Shown one piece after another: positions 36,871 through 49,370 of a stretch of DNA of 64,000 bases. The stretch is taken from assembly GCF_029784135.1 (NCBI RefSeq), contig NC_073744.1, forward strand, positions 74,027,794 to 74,091,793, written 5' to 3'. The position numbers and the translations under genes are program-made. The DNA is from Toxorhynchites rutilus septentrionalis. Lineage: Eukaryota; Arthropoda; Insecta; Diptera; Culicidae. Position 1 is the first letter of the stretch, and each line of letters starts with the position of its first letter. Under the pieces are notes generated by a model. That model was not told the DNA's origin. It saw nothing but the letters and a program-made list of their open reading frames with translations, and ran no database searches.

Positions 36871-38637
36871 GTAAATGACATCCTCGCTTTAAACATTGTG
36901 CCAATAGTGCACGCTTTGGCTATGTACCACAATGTATGTTACTACACGTAGAACGAACAAAACACGAGATTAAAATTTAAAAGCATGGACAGCACAGTCG
37001 TCATATATCCTACTAACGAAATCCCTAATGAGATGCTACTCATCGCCAATTAGGGCAATTATATTCATTATATCATTCCTCAATATGGTTATGGTAATTG
37101 GTAGTGGCTATGGTTTTGAAATTGGTCAGAATCCGTTATTTTCAGACGTTGACGGGAAAATGGCAAAAAAAATCACAAAAGTATTCCCCGAAAAGCGCCT
37201 TTGAACGATGATGAATTCTACTCTTTCCTCTCTCTCGCTTTTTTCTCGGTTGAAATAACGAAATTGGAAGGCAATTGTCGAGAATCGACAAACAAAAATC
37301 TAAAACCCAATCCGTAAAAAAACACAGTGTCACGTGAACTTACACATCCATTGTTGTCATCGTCAGTGGACAATTCCTGAAGAGGCCCATCCACGTGCAA
37401 TGTTTGTCTTTGCCTTTCCCGAGCTCAACTCTCAATCTCTGACGAAGCACGACATCAGACTGAATGAAAAGACACACGGACAACGACGAGGGTGGCGTGG
37501 GTAGACCGTACAGACCGTAACGATTCTTACAGTTCGTCGTCATCCGGACGCGCGGTGTGAGCATTATGTGTGGCGTTGGTCCGGCGGGAAACTGCGTTAG
37601 TCACATCACACTCTTGATTACGGTCTGAATTGGGGCTAATTTTTACCGTCTGGTGGCTTTTTGTACTCCTCCTGACTGTCAATTGGTTCGTGATTTTTGC
37701 ATCTCCGGCTGATATGGGATTATACGAGAAAAAAAAACGCGTGGTGCATCTGAGGATCGATTTGCACACCAGACAGAGAGGAGACTGCATGCTCTGAATC
37801 ATGATTCAATTAATCGGACCGACGTGGTTTGAATATTAAGTTGGAATCCCTCTCGGAGTGTCACTTGCCTCTCTGCTGCTAATTGCGTTCGAGCACAGAT
37901 TCCTCGCCCACTTATCCTGGCCGGGGCCATTCGTCTCTGTTGGATTGATAGAATTAGATCGAAAGACTGCAGCTTTTTTTTTTGTTCATGCGCTTGCAAT
38001 TCTAATTAGGAAATGAGATCAATATTTGCTTTCATAAATGCTCAATGTTCTAGAGTCGCACACATAAATGGTAGAATCCGAGGCGTGAACTGATTTCGCT
38101 CTTGTCTCCAGACAGACAAAAAAAATCCTAGCACTTAATCCAAGCTCAGCACATTCGACACTTGTTCAACGAGGTAAAGTCAGCGTATTCGTGCCGATAA
38201 ATTTTATAAGTCATTTAGGCACCGATGAATCACGAGGATGTCTCTTTCGTTGGGATCATCAAAAATTCATAACGTTCCCTTTTTTTCCACCGCCCGTTCT
38301 CTTTTTTTTGTAACGACGGCGACGATTCTGCAGCGAAACTTTTTGTCAGTGAACTTTGCCACTCGCTCTCAAACTGCCACTAGAAGTAGTCACCGAAAAT
38401 TCAACTCTTGACTTTATTAAAAATTCATCGTTCGAAACTTTTAAGTTCTGCCCCACGCTCTCACCTTCCCGCGTCTAGTTCGGTCGGGAGCTGAAAGTCT
38501 GTTCGTTTGTTGGAAAACTAAAGGAACGGGAACAAGCGGAAGCATTTCAATTATTTCGGACGATCAACCTTCGATGTCTCGGTATCTGTGTGGCGGTAAT
38601 GTTTTGACAGCTCGAGTTGAATCTTTCCGGAGATTGT
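36871..38637. other. GC-richer, single-copy-looking island E
   Basis: No window repeats until the flanking direct repeat at 38638. Several minus-strand frames of 60-91 codons (37142-37999) have no recognisable domain. No exon is called. Confidence 0.4.
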
Positions 38638-38695
38638 TTCATTCCAATTATGCAGGACAGAAATATTGGGCGTACTTTGTGGGTTTGGGTTTCGA
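38638..38695. repeat. 58 bp direct repeat, left flank of the octanucleotide array
   Basis: Matches 41561-41618 with a single G/A difference; core TTATGCAGGACAGAAATATT. The flanking sequence on either side is unrelated. Confidence 0.95.
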
Positions 38696-38973
38696 ATCGC
38701 TGATTTCTGCAAGAATGTTTGAATTATTGGGTTATACTTTTATTAGACTTTCGAATGTCAGCGCGTACATTTTGTTCGTGACAGCATAAAATTGGTGACG
38801 TGTGGCAAACGTAATCATGAATTTAATTGAGTCGATGATATGAGAACACAGGATAGACATGGTTTTTTACAGAATATATTGAAGCAGTTTACGAACATGC
38901 ACACAAAATTTACTTTACTTTTAAGCTATTCTTTTCGAGAATAGCTTTGTCGGGAAGCTTTTTTTCTTATTCT

Positions 38974-41431
38974 CATATTTTAATATTTTCATATTTTAAT
39001 ATTTTCATATTTTCATATTTTCATATTTTCATATTTTCATATTTTCATATTTTCATATTTTCATATTTTCATATTTTCATATTTTCATATTTTCATATTT
39101 TCATATTTTCATATTTTCATATTTTCATATTTTCATATTTTCATATTTTCATATTTTCATATTTTCATATTTTCATATTTTCATATTTTCATATTTTCAT
39201 ATTTTCATATTTTCATATGTTCATGTTTTCATATTTTCATATTTTCATATTTTCATATTTTCATATTTTCATATTTTCATATTTTCATATTTTCATATTT
39301 TCATATTTTCATATTTTCATATTTTCATATTTTCATATTTTAATATTTTCATATTTTAATATTTTCATATTTTCATATTTTCATATTTTCATATTTTCAT
39401 ATTTTCATATTTTCATATGTTCATGTTTTCATATTTTCATATTTTCATATTTTCATATTTTCATATTTTCATATTTTCATATTTTCATATTTTCATATTT
39501 TCATATTTTCATATTTTCATATTTTCATATTTTCATATTTTCATATTTTCATATTTTCATATTTTCATATTTTTATATTTTCATATTTTCATATTTTTAT
39601 ATTTTCATATTTTCATATTTTCATATTTTCATATTTTCATATTATCATATTATCATATTTTCATATTTTCATATTTTCATATTTTCATATTTTCATATTT
39701 TCATATTTTCATATTTTCATATTTTCATATTTTCATATTTTCATATTTTCATATTTTCATATTTTCATATTTTCATATTTTCATATTTTCATATTTTCAT
39801 ATTTTCATATTTTCATATTTTCATATTTTCATATTTTCATATATTCATATTTTCATATATTCATATTTTCATATTTTCATATTTTCATATTTTCATATTT
39901 TCATATTTTCATATTTTCATATCTTCATATCTTCATATTTTCATATTTTCATATTTTCATATTTTCATATTTTCATATTTTCATATTTTCATATTTTCAT
40001 ATTTTCATATTTTCATATTTTCATATTTTCATATTTTCATATTTTCATATTTTCATATTTTCATATTTTCATATTTTCATATTTTCATATTTTCATATTT
40101 TCATATTTTCATATTTTCATATTTTCATATTTTCATATTTTTATATTTTCATATTTTGATATTTTCATATTTTTATATTTTCATATTTTCATATTTTCAT
40201 ATTTTCATATTTTCATATTTTTATATTTTCATATTTTCATATTTTCATATTTTCATATTTTCATATTTTCATATTTTCATATTTTCATATTTTCATATTT
40301 TCATATTTTCATATTTTCATATTTTCATATTTTCATATTTTCATATTTTCATATTTTCATATTTTCATATTTTCATATTTTCATATTTTCATATTTTCAT
40401 ATTTTCATATTTTCATATTTTCATATTTTCATATATTCATATTTTCATATTTTCATATTTTCATATTTTCATATTTTCATATTTTCATATTTTCATATTT
40501 TCATATTTTCATATTTTCATATTTTCATATTTTCATATTTTCATATTTTCATATTTTTATATTTTCATATTTTCATATTTTCATATTTTCATATTTTCAT
40601 ATTTTTATATTTTCATATTTTCATATTTTCATATTTTCATATTTTCATATTTTCATATTTTCATATTTTCATATTTTCATATTTTCATATTTTCATATTT
40701 TCATATTTTCATATTTTCATATTTTCATATTTTCATATTTTCATATTTTCATATTTTCATATTTTCATATTTTCATATTTTCATATTTTCATATTTTCAT
40801 ATTATCATATTTTCATATTTTTATAATTTCATATTTTCATATTTTCATATTTTCATATTTTCATATTTTCATATTTTCATATTTTCATATTTTCATATTT
40901 TCATATTTTCATATTTTCATATTTTCATAATTTCATATTTTCATATTTTCATATTTTCATATTTTCATATTTTCATATTTTCATATTTTCATATTTTCAT
41001 ATTTTCATATTTTCATATTTTCATATTTTCATAATTTCATATTTTCATATTTTCATATTTTCATATTTTCATATTTTCATATTTTCATATTTTCATATTT
41101 TCATATTTTCATATTTTCATATTTTCATATTTTCATATTTTCATATTTTCATATTTTCATATTTTCATATTTTCATATTTTCATATTTTCATATTTTCAT
41201 ATTTTCATATATTCATATTTTCATATTTTCATATTTTTATATTTTCATATTTTCATATTTTCATATTTTCATATTTTCATATTTTCATGTTTTCATATTT
41301 TCATATTGTCATATTTTCATATTTTCGTATTTTCATATTTTCATATTTTCATATTTTCATATTTTCACATTTTCATATTTTCACATTTTCATATTTTCAT
41401 ATTTTCATATTTTCATATTTTTATATTTTTC
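38974..41431. repeat. octanucleotide array (CATATTTT)n, about 307 copies
   Basis: 2.46 kb of almost perfect 8 bp repeats, with sparse variants (TAATATTTT, CATATGTTCATG, CATATTTTTATA, CATATTATCAT). Variant pairs recur at multiples of 8 bp: the double TAATATTTT motif at 38981 and 39341 (360 bp), and the ATGTTCATG motif at 39218 and 39418 (200 bp). This points to higher-order duplication. The very long open frames (695 and 469 codons) exist because 24 nt holds three units without a stop in those frames. Confidence 0.98.
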
Positions 41432-41560
41432 TATTCTAATATTTTTCCGATTAAATATTTTTTATAGATGAAACGGATATTCGGTAGCAAATGGATTTTT
41501 TTTCTGAAGACAACGCTGACTTATATTTTCATTTGCCACTTCGTTGTTCAATGTTCTACA

Positions 41561-41618
41561 TTCATTCCAATTATGCAGGACAGAAATATTAGGCGTACTT
41601 TGTGGGTTTGGGTTTCGA
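41561..41618. repeat. 58 bp direct repeat, right flank of the octanucleotide array
   Basis: Second copy of 38638-38695, ending GGGTTTCGA and passing directly into T-rich GATTTTTC-type octamers. Confidence 0.95.
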
Positions 41619-42006
41619 TTTTTTTTTATTTTTCGATTTTTTTATTGCTTTCAATTAAAATTTTCTTGATTCTTCGATTCTTAAATTTTTCGATTTTCCG
41701 ATTTTTCGTTTCTTCGATTCATTGATTCTTCGATTGTTCGATTCGTCGATTCATTGATATATTGTTTTTTTTTATTTATTTTTATTCTTCGATTCTTCGA
41801 TTAATTGATATTTAGTTTTTTTTAGATTTTCGATTTTCGATTTGCGATTTTAGATTTTAGATTTATTTATTGATTTCTTGATTTATCGATTTCATTATTT
41901 CTTGATTTCTCGATTTCTTGATTCCTTGATCATCGATTTCATTATTTCTTATTTCTTATTGATTTATCGATTTCATTATTTCTTGATTTCTCGATTTCTT
42001 GATTCC
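41619..42006. repeat. degenerate octamer region (GATTCTTC, GATTTTTC, GATTTATC types)
   Basis: Loosely 8 bp-periodic. A segment starting GATTTATCGATTTCATTATT is present twice (about 41880-41930 and 41961-42010). Confidence 0.8.
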
Positions 42007-42557
42007 TTGATTTCTTGATTTCTTGATTTCTTGATTTCTTGATTTCTTGATTTCTTGATTTCTTGATTTCTTGATTTCTTGATTTCTTGATTTCTTGATT
42101 TCTTGATTTCTTGATTTCTTGATTTCTTGATTTCTTGATATCTTGATTTCATGATTTCTTGATTTCTTGATTTCATGATTTCTTGATTTCTTGATTTCTT
42201 GATTTCTTGATTTCTTGATTTCTTGATTTCTTGATTTCTTGATTTCTTGATTTCTTGATTTCTTGATTTCTTGATTTCTTGATTTCTTGATTTCTTGATT
42301 TCTTGATTTCTTGATTTCTTGATTTCTTGATTTCTTGATTTCTTGATTTCTTGATTTCTTGATTTCTTGATTTCTTGATTTCTTGATTTCTTGATTTCTT
42401 GATTTCTTGATTTCTTGATTTCTTGATTTCTTGATTTCTTGATTTCTTGATATCTTGATTTCATGATTTCTTGATTTCTTGATTTCTTGATTTCTTGATT
42501 TCTTGATTTCTTGATTTCTTGATTTCTTGATTTCTTGATTTCTTGATTTCTTGATTT
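42007..42557. repeat. octanucleotide array (GATTTCTT)n, about 69 copies
   Basis: Near-perfect 8 bp units. A variant block opening GATATCTTGATTTCATGATT occurs at 42137 and again at 42449, 312 bp (39 units) apart, implying block duplication. The long K/S/R/N/Q/E/I minus-strand frame is an artefact. Confidence 0.96.
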
Positions 42558-42569
42558 ATTGATTTATTG

Positions 42570-43830
42570 ATTTCTTGAATTTTCTGTTTTTCAATCTCTT
42601 GATACTGTCATTTTTTGATTTTTCTATTCCTTGTTTTGTTTTGTTTTTTATATTTTCTATTTTTAAATTCAAAAAATCATGAATCAAAAAATAGAAAAAT
42701 CTAAATATCGAAAAATAAAAAAAATTAAAAAAAACTAAAATCGAGAAAAGATTGAAAACATCGTAAAATAAAAGAATCGAACAATTAAAAAATTTAACAA
42801 ATCGAAAAACATTAAAATCTACCAGTTGAAAAAAAAATTAAAAGGAATAAACAGAAAAATCGCAAAACCAAGAAATAGATAAATCGATAAATCAGATTTA
42901 TCTATTTCTTGGTTTTGCGATTTTTCTGTTGCTTCCTTTTAAATTTTTTTCAATTAGTAGATTTTAATGTTTTTCGCTTTTTCAAATGTTTTAATTGTTC
43001 GATTATTTTATTTTACGATAAACACCTGAACAATTTGAAAATGCGTAGGACTGCGATTATCCATGTTTCACAGTGTGTTTTCAATCCTTTCTCGATTTTA
43101 ATTTTTTAGTTTTTTTTAATTTTTCGATATTTTATTTTTTGAATTTTTTTACTTTTCTATTTGGCGATTTGATGATTTCTTGAATTTTCTGTTTTTTTGG
43201 TTTTTTTATATTCTGATTTTTAAATTTTTCTATTTATTGTCTTTCGTAACTTTTTTTTTTCTTTAATTTTTCGATTTATCGATTTTTCAATTTTTTGATT
43301 TTGCGATTTTCCTTTTATTCTTTTTTATTTATTTTCAATTTGTAGATTTTAATGTTTTTCGATTTTTTTTCAATTTTTAAATTGTTCGATTCTTTTATTT
43401 TACGATGTTTTCAATCTTTTCTCAATTTTAATTTTTTAATTTTTTAATTTTTCGATATTTTGATTTTTCTATTTTTCGATTCATGATTTCTTGAATTTTC
43501 TGATATTCTGATTTTTCGATTTTTTATTCCTTGTTTTGTTTCGGTTTTTGTTTAATTTTGTATTTATCGATTTTTCTATTTTTAGATTTAGCGGTTTATG
43601 TTTATTCCTACTTATTTTTTTCAATTTGTAGATTTTCAGGTTTCTCGATTTTTTCAATTTCAATTTTCTCTGATCATTTCTTCGATGTCCCCAAACTTAT
43701 CTCGATTTTTCCTGTTTTTTGTTTTTTTCTGTTTTTAGATTTTTAGATTCTTCTATTTTTCGATTTCGTGATATGTTGATTTTTTGATTTTCGATTTTGT
43801 GATTTTTTGGTTTTTTTTCCATTCTCTTTT
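42570..43830. repeat. AT-rich ~300 bp unit in one inverted and about three direct copies, with palindrome
   Basis: The inverted copy occupies about 42660-42885. Direct copies start at about 42895 and recur near 43260 and 43550 (marker TAGATTTT at 42958, 43343 and 43629). The inner junction is a palindrome with a perfect 36 bp stem (42850-42885 with 42895-42930) and a 9 nt loop. The first direct copy contains a 57 bp non-AT-rich insert (43020-43076) missing from the inverted and second direct copies. Confidence 0.85.
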
Positions 43831-44788
43831 TTCGTTTTTCGATAAAAGTATCATCATATGAATACAGTTGTAAGTATTCGTAGTTCTCGCTTGTTTTCGG
43901 ACATCAACTATTGTCTTCAACACATTTATTGACTGTATTGAACAACCGTGTTTATTTTATACATTCGTTGAAAAAAAAACCCACAAAACATTCCTTAAGA
44001 CAAACGAAATTTCATGTGTCGAATCGTTGAAAATGTTACAGAAGCTTCAGAATGAACTGATCTTATAACAATTATATAGGATGGAAAATTATTTAGCCAC
44101 ACCCGCATTGTTGGGATAATATTTTTATCCAATGCGTTCGTATATTATTCGAATATTATATTAAAATTAAGTGAAATTTGAGAGTTTACTCCTTAGTAGT
44201 TTTTTTTCTGTTGTATGTCTTGTTCATTTTATTGGAATCTTTGCAAATAAGCCGGTCCTTCACCCAATCCCGCTTGGAAATGGCTCCGCTTCTCGACGTT
44301 CGGTTAACCTTCATTGAGGCGTGGCTTCCCCATATCGTGGTTATACGCATCTTTTGCATGCAGTGTGTCACAAAATACGAATGAAATAAACTTTTCAAAA
44401 CGAATACCGGAGCTCTACAAAAACGCAACCGGTCCGCACGGGAGCAGAGCAACAACTGAACTCGTTAATTTGCCACAGCAAAGATGCGCTTTTTAAAACG
44501 TAGCAAAAGCGCTCGGACCAATTGATACAGATATTGATCCTAATGTGTGTGTTCGAGGAAAACCTGTATAATTGAATTTAAACTCAACTTAGCTCTTGAA
44601 AATGACTACGTTTTGCGTGTCGATCAACTATTCTTCTTTCACAATTTGTATAAGATAACAATCATCCGAATCTGTTAGTAACAAAATATTTTATAAATGG
44701 TTAAAATAATTCATGCAAATGTGACATGTCTAACTAAAGCACCTTACTATTAGCCATATAAATCGAAATTCATCGCATAAATCAATGC
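43831..44788. other. noncoding sequence, nothing recognised
   Basis: Short frames on both strands near 44180-44460 have no recognisable domain. No repeat partner noticed in the window. Confidence 0.4.
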
Positions 44789-44790
44789 TA

Positions 44791-45248
44791 CACCCAAACT
44801 AGCGCAGCCAGAACACATTTAATCTTCGGCGGAAAAAATGCTTTTTCGTGTCCTGAAGCGTCAAATGAGCAAATAAAATTATCTGTCTCTAAAGCTTTAG
44901 AATGTTTGTATGTATGGGAGCAGACATTTCTTTCTTTTTTCTTTTATCATCTCTTTTGGAATTGCACTAAGAAAAATCCAAACGCTATCAACAGAGATCG
45001 ATCCAACGCCGTATGGTATGCAAGGCTGTGTTACACGACCACGCTATCCACGTATCCACTGGTGCTGTTGTATCAAAGCGTGATAATATTATAACTCATT
45101 ATAAAATGATGTTGGAAAGTGTTTTCTAAGAGTAAAAAGAAGAGCATAAATGATATCTATATCCATCTCGGTCTTGGTTCTGTTATTTTAGGCACATTTA
45201 TTACATTGAATCGGGATGACAAAACATGTGCTAGAAATTTATTTTGGG
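44791..45248. mobile_element. TIR element with TA duplication, carries tRNA-like segment (copy 1)
   Basis: Opens CACCCAAACTAGCG after TA and ends TTATTTTGGG before TA. Homologous along its length to 50685-51213. A tRNA-like stretch near 44990-45060 on the minus strand corresponds to the better preserved one in copy 2, but its B box is decayed here. No ORF. Confidence 0.7.
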
Positions 45249-45389
45249 TAATTCTCGGTGCTAGTGGCGACAGAATCAATAAAACCCGTTTATGGTCATT
45301 CAGGTTATTCACTCTAATATATGGTACGTGCTTTTAGCGCAAATCGATAATCCCGCGCTGTCGCTTCCAAATCGCCAAGATAATATTCT

Positions 45390-45762
45390 GGGCCTGATTC
45401 TCGAATACACTTCACGGTGGAAACAAAATAAACGTCACGGTATTGAACTACGTTTTACGAGTTTGTGAAATGTCGATTATCTTCGTGAGTTTTCAGGCAG
45501 AATGAGCACTTTTCAGATAAAAATCATTAATGAAAATTAACTTCGTCGTATCAAACTGGTGTTCAATGTGAATGGAAAACTTTGTGTTCTTCATGTGGTA
45601 TAATAATCTCATACAAAAATTTTATCTGAAGGTGATTTGATATTATAATAATAAGTTTTAGGGGGAAACTAATTTCATATCCTGATGTTGACACCGTACC
45701 GTTGTCATCGCGAATACATTTCATTTTGTTTTCACCGTGAAGTGTATTCGAGAATCAGGCCC
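45390..45762. mobile_element. MITE, 373 bp, 3 bp target duplication
   Basis: TIRs of about 40 bp: GGGCCTGATTCTCGAATACA then CTTCACGGTG on the left, and the complement on the right. Flanked by TCT (45387-45389 and 45763-45765). The interior is noncoding. The same terminal sequence marks the left end of the element at 12895. Confidence 0.85.
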
Positions 45763-45769
45763 TCTATCT

Positions 45770-47780
45770 AACATCACGTAATTCGTACCAGAGCATACCT
45801 TGCATTGGTATATATTTCATCCCACCTCCCCGAGAAGTCGTCATTCGAATTTACGAACTTGCAGGCCACCAACGGCACAGCAGTAGCAGTCTCTGAACTT
45901 CGGGACCAACATCCACAACAACAACCGACTGTCATGTAGAACACGGCCCATGATCACCCACCCCTCGCCAAAAAAAGGAAGCTGAATTCCGGCGGCAATA
46001 AAAAAAAACGCCCAACGCCCCTCGAGAAGTCAAGAAGTAGAAACGGTAAGTATATTCACGCAGTCAGACGCAGAAAAGCTCACGAAAAGTAAATTGAAAA
46101 TTTCGAGCATAAATAAATAAATCTTTCCCCACCTTGGAGCAAGCCGTTTACCCCCCACCCACTCCCCCGCACTGAATGCCGGCACGCAGCTATGGCTAAC
46201 TTCACGCACAGAGAGCGGCCCGCCGGGAAAATTGCCGACGATTTACAGCGATTCTGGGGGCATTGGGTGGGCCGAAGGCATTGGATGAAATGGAGGAGGA
46301 AATCAATGGCGACTGGTCTGGGGAGATTAGGTAAGCTTTAAGAATCGGCCCGAGTACTGATACCTTGAACACCGGAGCACCAGGCCGATGGCTCGAGGAT
46401 ATCCCCACGTCCCGTTACTAATTCAACAGATGTAGATTGGTTTAAGCGAAGCGGCTGTGGATTGCTTTTATCAACCGTCTGCTCCCTCCTTCAATGGCTC
46501 TGATGGTAACAAGATTTCAGCCGTGCGGCGTTAAAGTGGGACTGAAGGGAAATCTTCTTGCTCGAGTTGAGTTCATTCCATGCTTTTTTTTCGCCGCGCC
46601 GTTAGCGTTTCGGTGGCCACTCAGTCTGGTATGAATAATTCAGATTCAATAAAAGTAAGTTCCAGTCTGCTGAATTTTGGCCGGAGATAAAATAAGAACC
46701 GGTTGCGTTTCGAGTGGTACGGGTGACGACGTCTGGAGCTATTTCTGCTCTCGCTATCGATCGTGTCGTGTAGCAAAATACGAACGTCACAAATTTCAGA
46801 CCCATTAAATCACCTTAAGATAGATTAGGAGTGAGATGCAAAATGTACGCAACCAACTGTGTCTTCCGGCTAGATTAGTGCCGAAGAAGGACATTGCAAA
46901 GCATCAATCACTCGTCGCATAATATCCCGTAAAATCCATCATGAAACGATTTCCGGCAAACAATTTACCACTGTAGCAGCCCCGCTCTCAATGATATATC
47001 TCGAAGCACCCAGATTCATGACACGACACCGTTCTGTCCTTCGCAAATGTATTATCGATTCATTATTATCCTCTAGCGAGAGCGTGTCTGAGCTGATGAC
47101 AGGTCGCGACCGGCCAGGCGCTTGCAAGAACGCAATTCGCGGGTAATTTCACACTCCACACTCTCTCCGCAGCGGTCTACGGAATCCGCGTCGGTAAGAA
47201 ACCACGACGCTGTCCGTTGAGTCTGCTGCTATCTATTCATTATGCCGAACGCTATGGACTCTCGCACATCCGGGAGACGTCACATCCGTTCGAAATCTGA
47301 CGACAGACTAATTCATAAACGGCACATAACAACTGGTTCGGATCCGTGTAAGCGCACGTTCCAAGCGTTATGTCCTCCGTCGTGTTTTTTTGTCGTTGTT
47401 GTTGTTGATGGAAATCATCAATCCTATCGGCTGAGCTCGACGTCGGCTCGAGGGGGTTGATTCTTTTGTTCTGAAGACCCAATCTTGTTCATTAACGAAA
47501 AGCCTATTTGCTTACGGGTAACTTCCGGAACACCAAGCATGCTTTGTCAGCGGCTTTCGCTAGAATGCAAGAGCGACGCTGGACCAGCTGACGAAACAGA
47601 TTACGCTAGTAGTCCTGCTAGATCAGCTGGGGGATGCAATTTATACCGAGCGGCGTCTACACAATCAGACGGAATATCTGCCATCCTGAGGCACTGCTTG
47701 TTCCACAGACATGAAGACGACAGGTGATCTGTTATTATGTACCGATGCTGCATGATGAGTGTATCCTCTCGCATATCTGT
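45770..47780. other. GC-richer, single-copy-looking island F
   Basis: Free of the repeat families in the window. Frames of 60-80 codons occur on both strands (for example 47485-47727 plus) without recognisable domains. A GTAAG at 46047 and similar splice-like words occur, but no coding exon can be defended. Confidence 0.4.
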
Positions 47781-47789
47781 TTTAAATAG

Positions 47790-48050
47790 ATTTTAATGCG
47801 TCTGAAGAGTTTCTAATGAAATATTTCGAACGCTTATAATTCGAGCATTCCTTGATAGATCGCAATGATGTTTGCATCAATTGATAGGAAATATTTCTAC
47901 GCATCTATCACAATGGAAAACATTTTATTTTTCTTGAGATAAACAATTGAATAATTGTGGAATGTCAAGTATTGTCCAAACGCCCTATGTGTCTCGTTTT
48001 CATTGGTCCAATTTGTGCTCCTCAAATGGTTCCGACCATAAGGAAAATCC
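47790..48050. repeat. old dispersed repeat, uninterrupted copy
   Basis: Inverted relative of 575-1030. It reads straight through the position where that copy contains the 255 bp MITE, and so acts as an empty-site paralogue. Confidence 0.75.
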
Positions 48051-48590
48051 AGAGCAACAGCGGAATGTAGGGCTCTTGCTACACATACATGCAGAGCGTG
48101 TGTTGGGCACAGATCGTTTGTTTACATTCCTGATTTCTATGCAGTAGAAGCGGATTTGGTATCAATTGGCGTTCTTGTAGATGGTTTAAATATAGTTGCG
48201 GTCTTTCTACTAGCGAGAATTTTTCATAGAACTAACATGAACTTTGTGAAACAGTTAGGAAAGCAATGAACAAGAGTTTTTGTGTGACACGTATATTATT
48301 TAATTTACTAGCACCTATTTTGCGATGTTCATTGGGCCACTAGATTTGAATCGAAAAATTGGCAGAAAAGGGATTATCAACATGTTCGCACCTAGATCAA
48401 AGTCACAGAGGCTCGAGCTCACGTTCGGATTCTTCCTTGTATTTTCCATGAATTGGCTAATCAATGGATTTTCTCCGCTTGCAATCAATTTTCATATACA
48501 GCCATTCCATGTCAAACCGATATAGTAGTTCTCAGATTTTCGTCAAAAGTGGTAGTTTCGTTGTTTATCGCAAACTATTAGATTAGAGTA
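48051..48590. other. noncoding sequence, nothing recognised
   Basis: Ends in a T-run near 48590-48605. No supported feature. Confidence 0.4.
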
Positions 48591-49370
48591 TTTTTTTTTT
48601 TTTTTGTTAGGGTGCACATTTTCATTTTAAGGCGATCCGAAATATCGACTTTTTCCTCTTTTTTCCAAAAATGACATTTTTCAAAAATTCATAACTTGTG
48701 AACTACCGAACTGATTTAGACGGTCGACATATCAAATTAAAGCTTATAAGCCATCCTTGTCATCCTTGGAAAAATGCTACGATTGCAAAATTTTAGGTTT
48801 TGGTTTTGTCATTATTGATTGTATTTGTTTTTTATGGTTTTCATGGTCACGGACGGACGGATTTTTAACATAACATATCGGACGGATTTTTAGCATAACA
48901 TATCTCGAAACCAGGGAGGCCTTTTTTCATTTTTGAGTCATGATTTTTCAAAGTTACCCAATGGTCGAAAAATCATTTTTCCCTTTTTTCCCAAAAATGA
49001 CTTTTTTCAAAAGTTTATTACTTTTGAACTACTGGACCGATTTAGATGATCGATATATCAAATTAAAGCCTACTAGCTAGCCTTTCTTGAAATCAATTTT
49101 TTCGCATTTTTGCCAAAAATGACTTTTTCAACCACTGGACCAATTCAGATGTTTGCCATATTGAATAAAAGCCAATTAGCTGGTCTTTTTTGGAAAAAAA
49201 TACCACAGTTGCAGAAAATTTATATTATGCTTTCGGTATTATTGATTGTATTTGTTTTTTTCCGGAAAGCTGAGGATTTTTCACATAACGTATGTCGAAA
49301 CCAGAGAGGCGTTTTTTTCGTTTTTGAGTTATGATTTTTCAAAGTTATCCGACGGTCCAAAAAAACATTT
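48591..49370. repeat. degenerate tandem repeat, about 3 units
   Basis: Units share CCAAAAATGAC(A/T)TTTTTCA, ACTACTGGACCGATTTAGAT-like and CATATCAAATTAAAGC words. They are related to the single-copy-like stretch at 1.1-2.05 kb. Confidence 0.65.

Noticed and set aside
38947..41034. 695-codon open frame (and a 469-codon one in another frame)
   Set aside because: Pure translation of the CATATTTT array; three units equal 24 nt with no stop, so open frames are inevitable.
41976..42464. 162-codon K/S/R/N/Q/E/I-rich frame on the minus strand
   Set aside because: Translation of the GATTTCTT octamer array.
38974..42557. Telomeric or CRISPR-like array
   Set aside because: Dipteran telomeres do not use short telomerase repeats, and there are no unique spacers between repeats, so it is a simple satellite.
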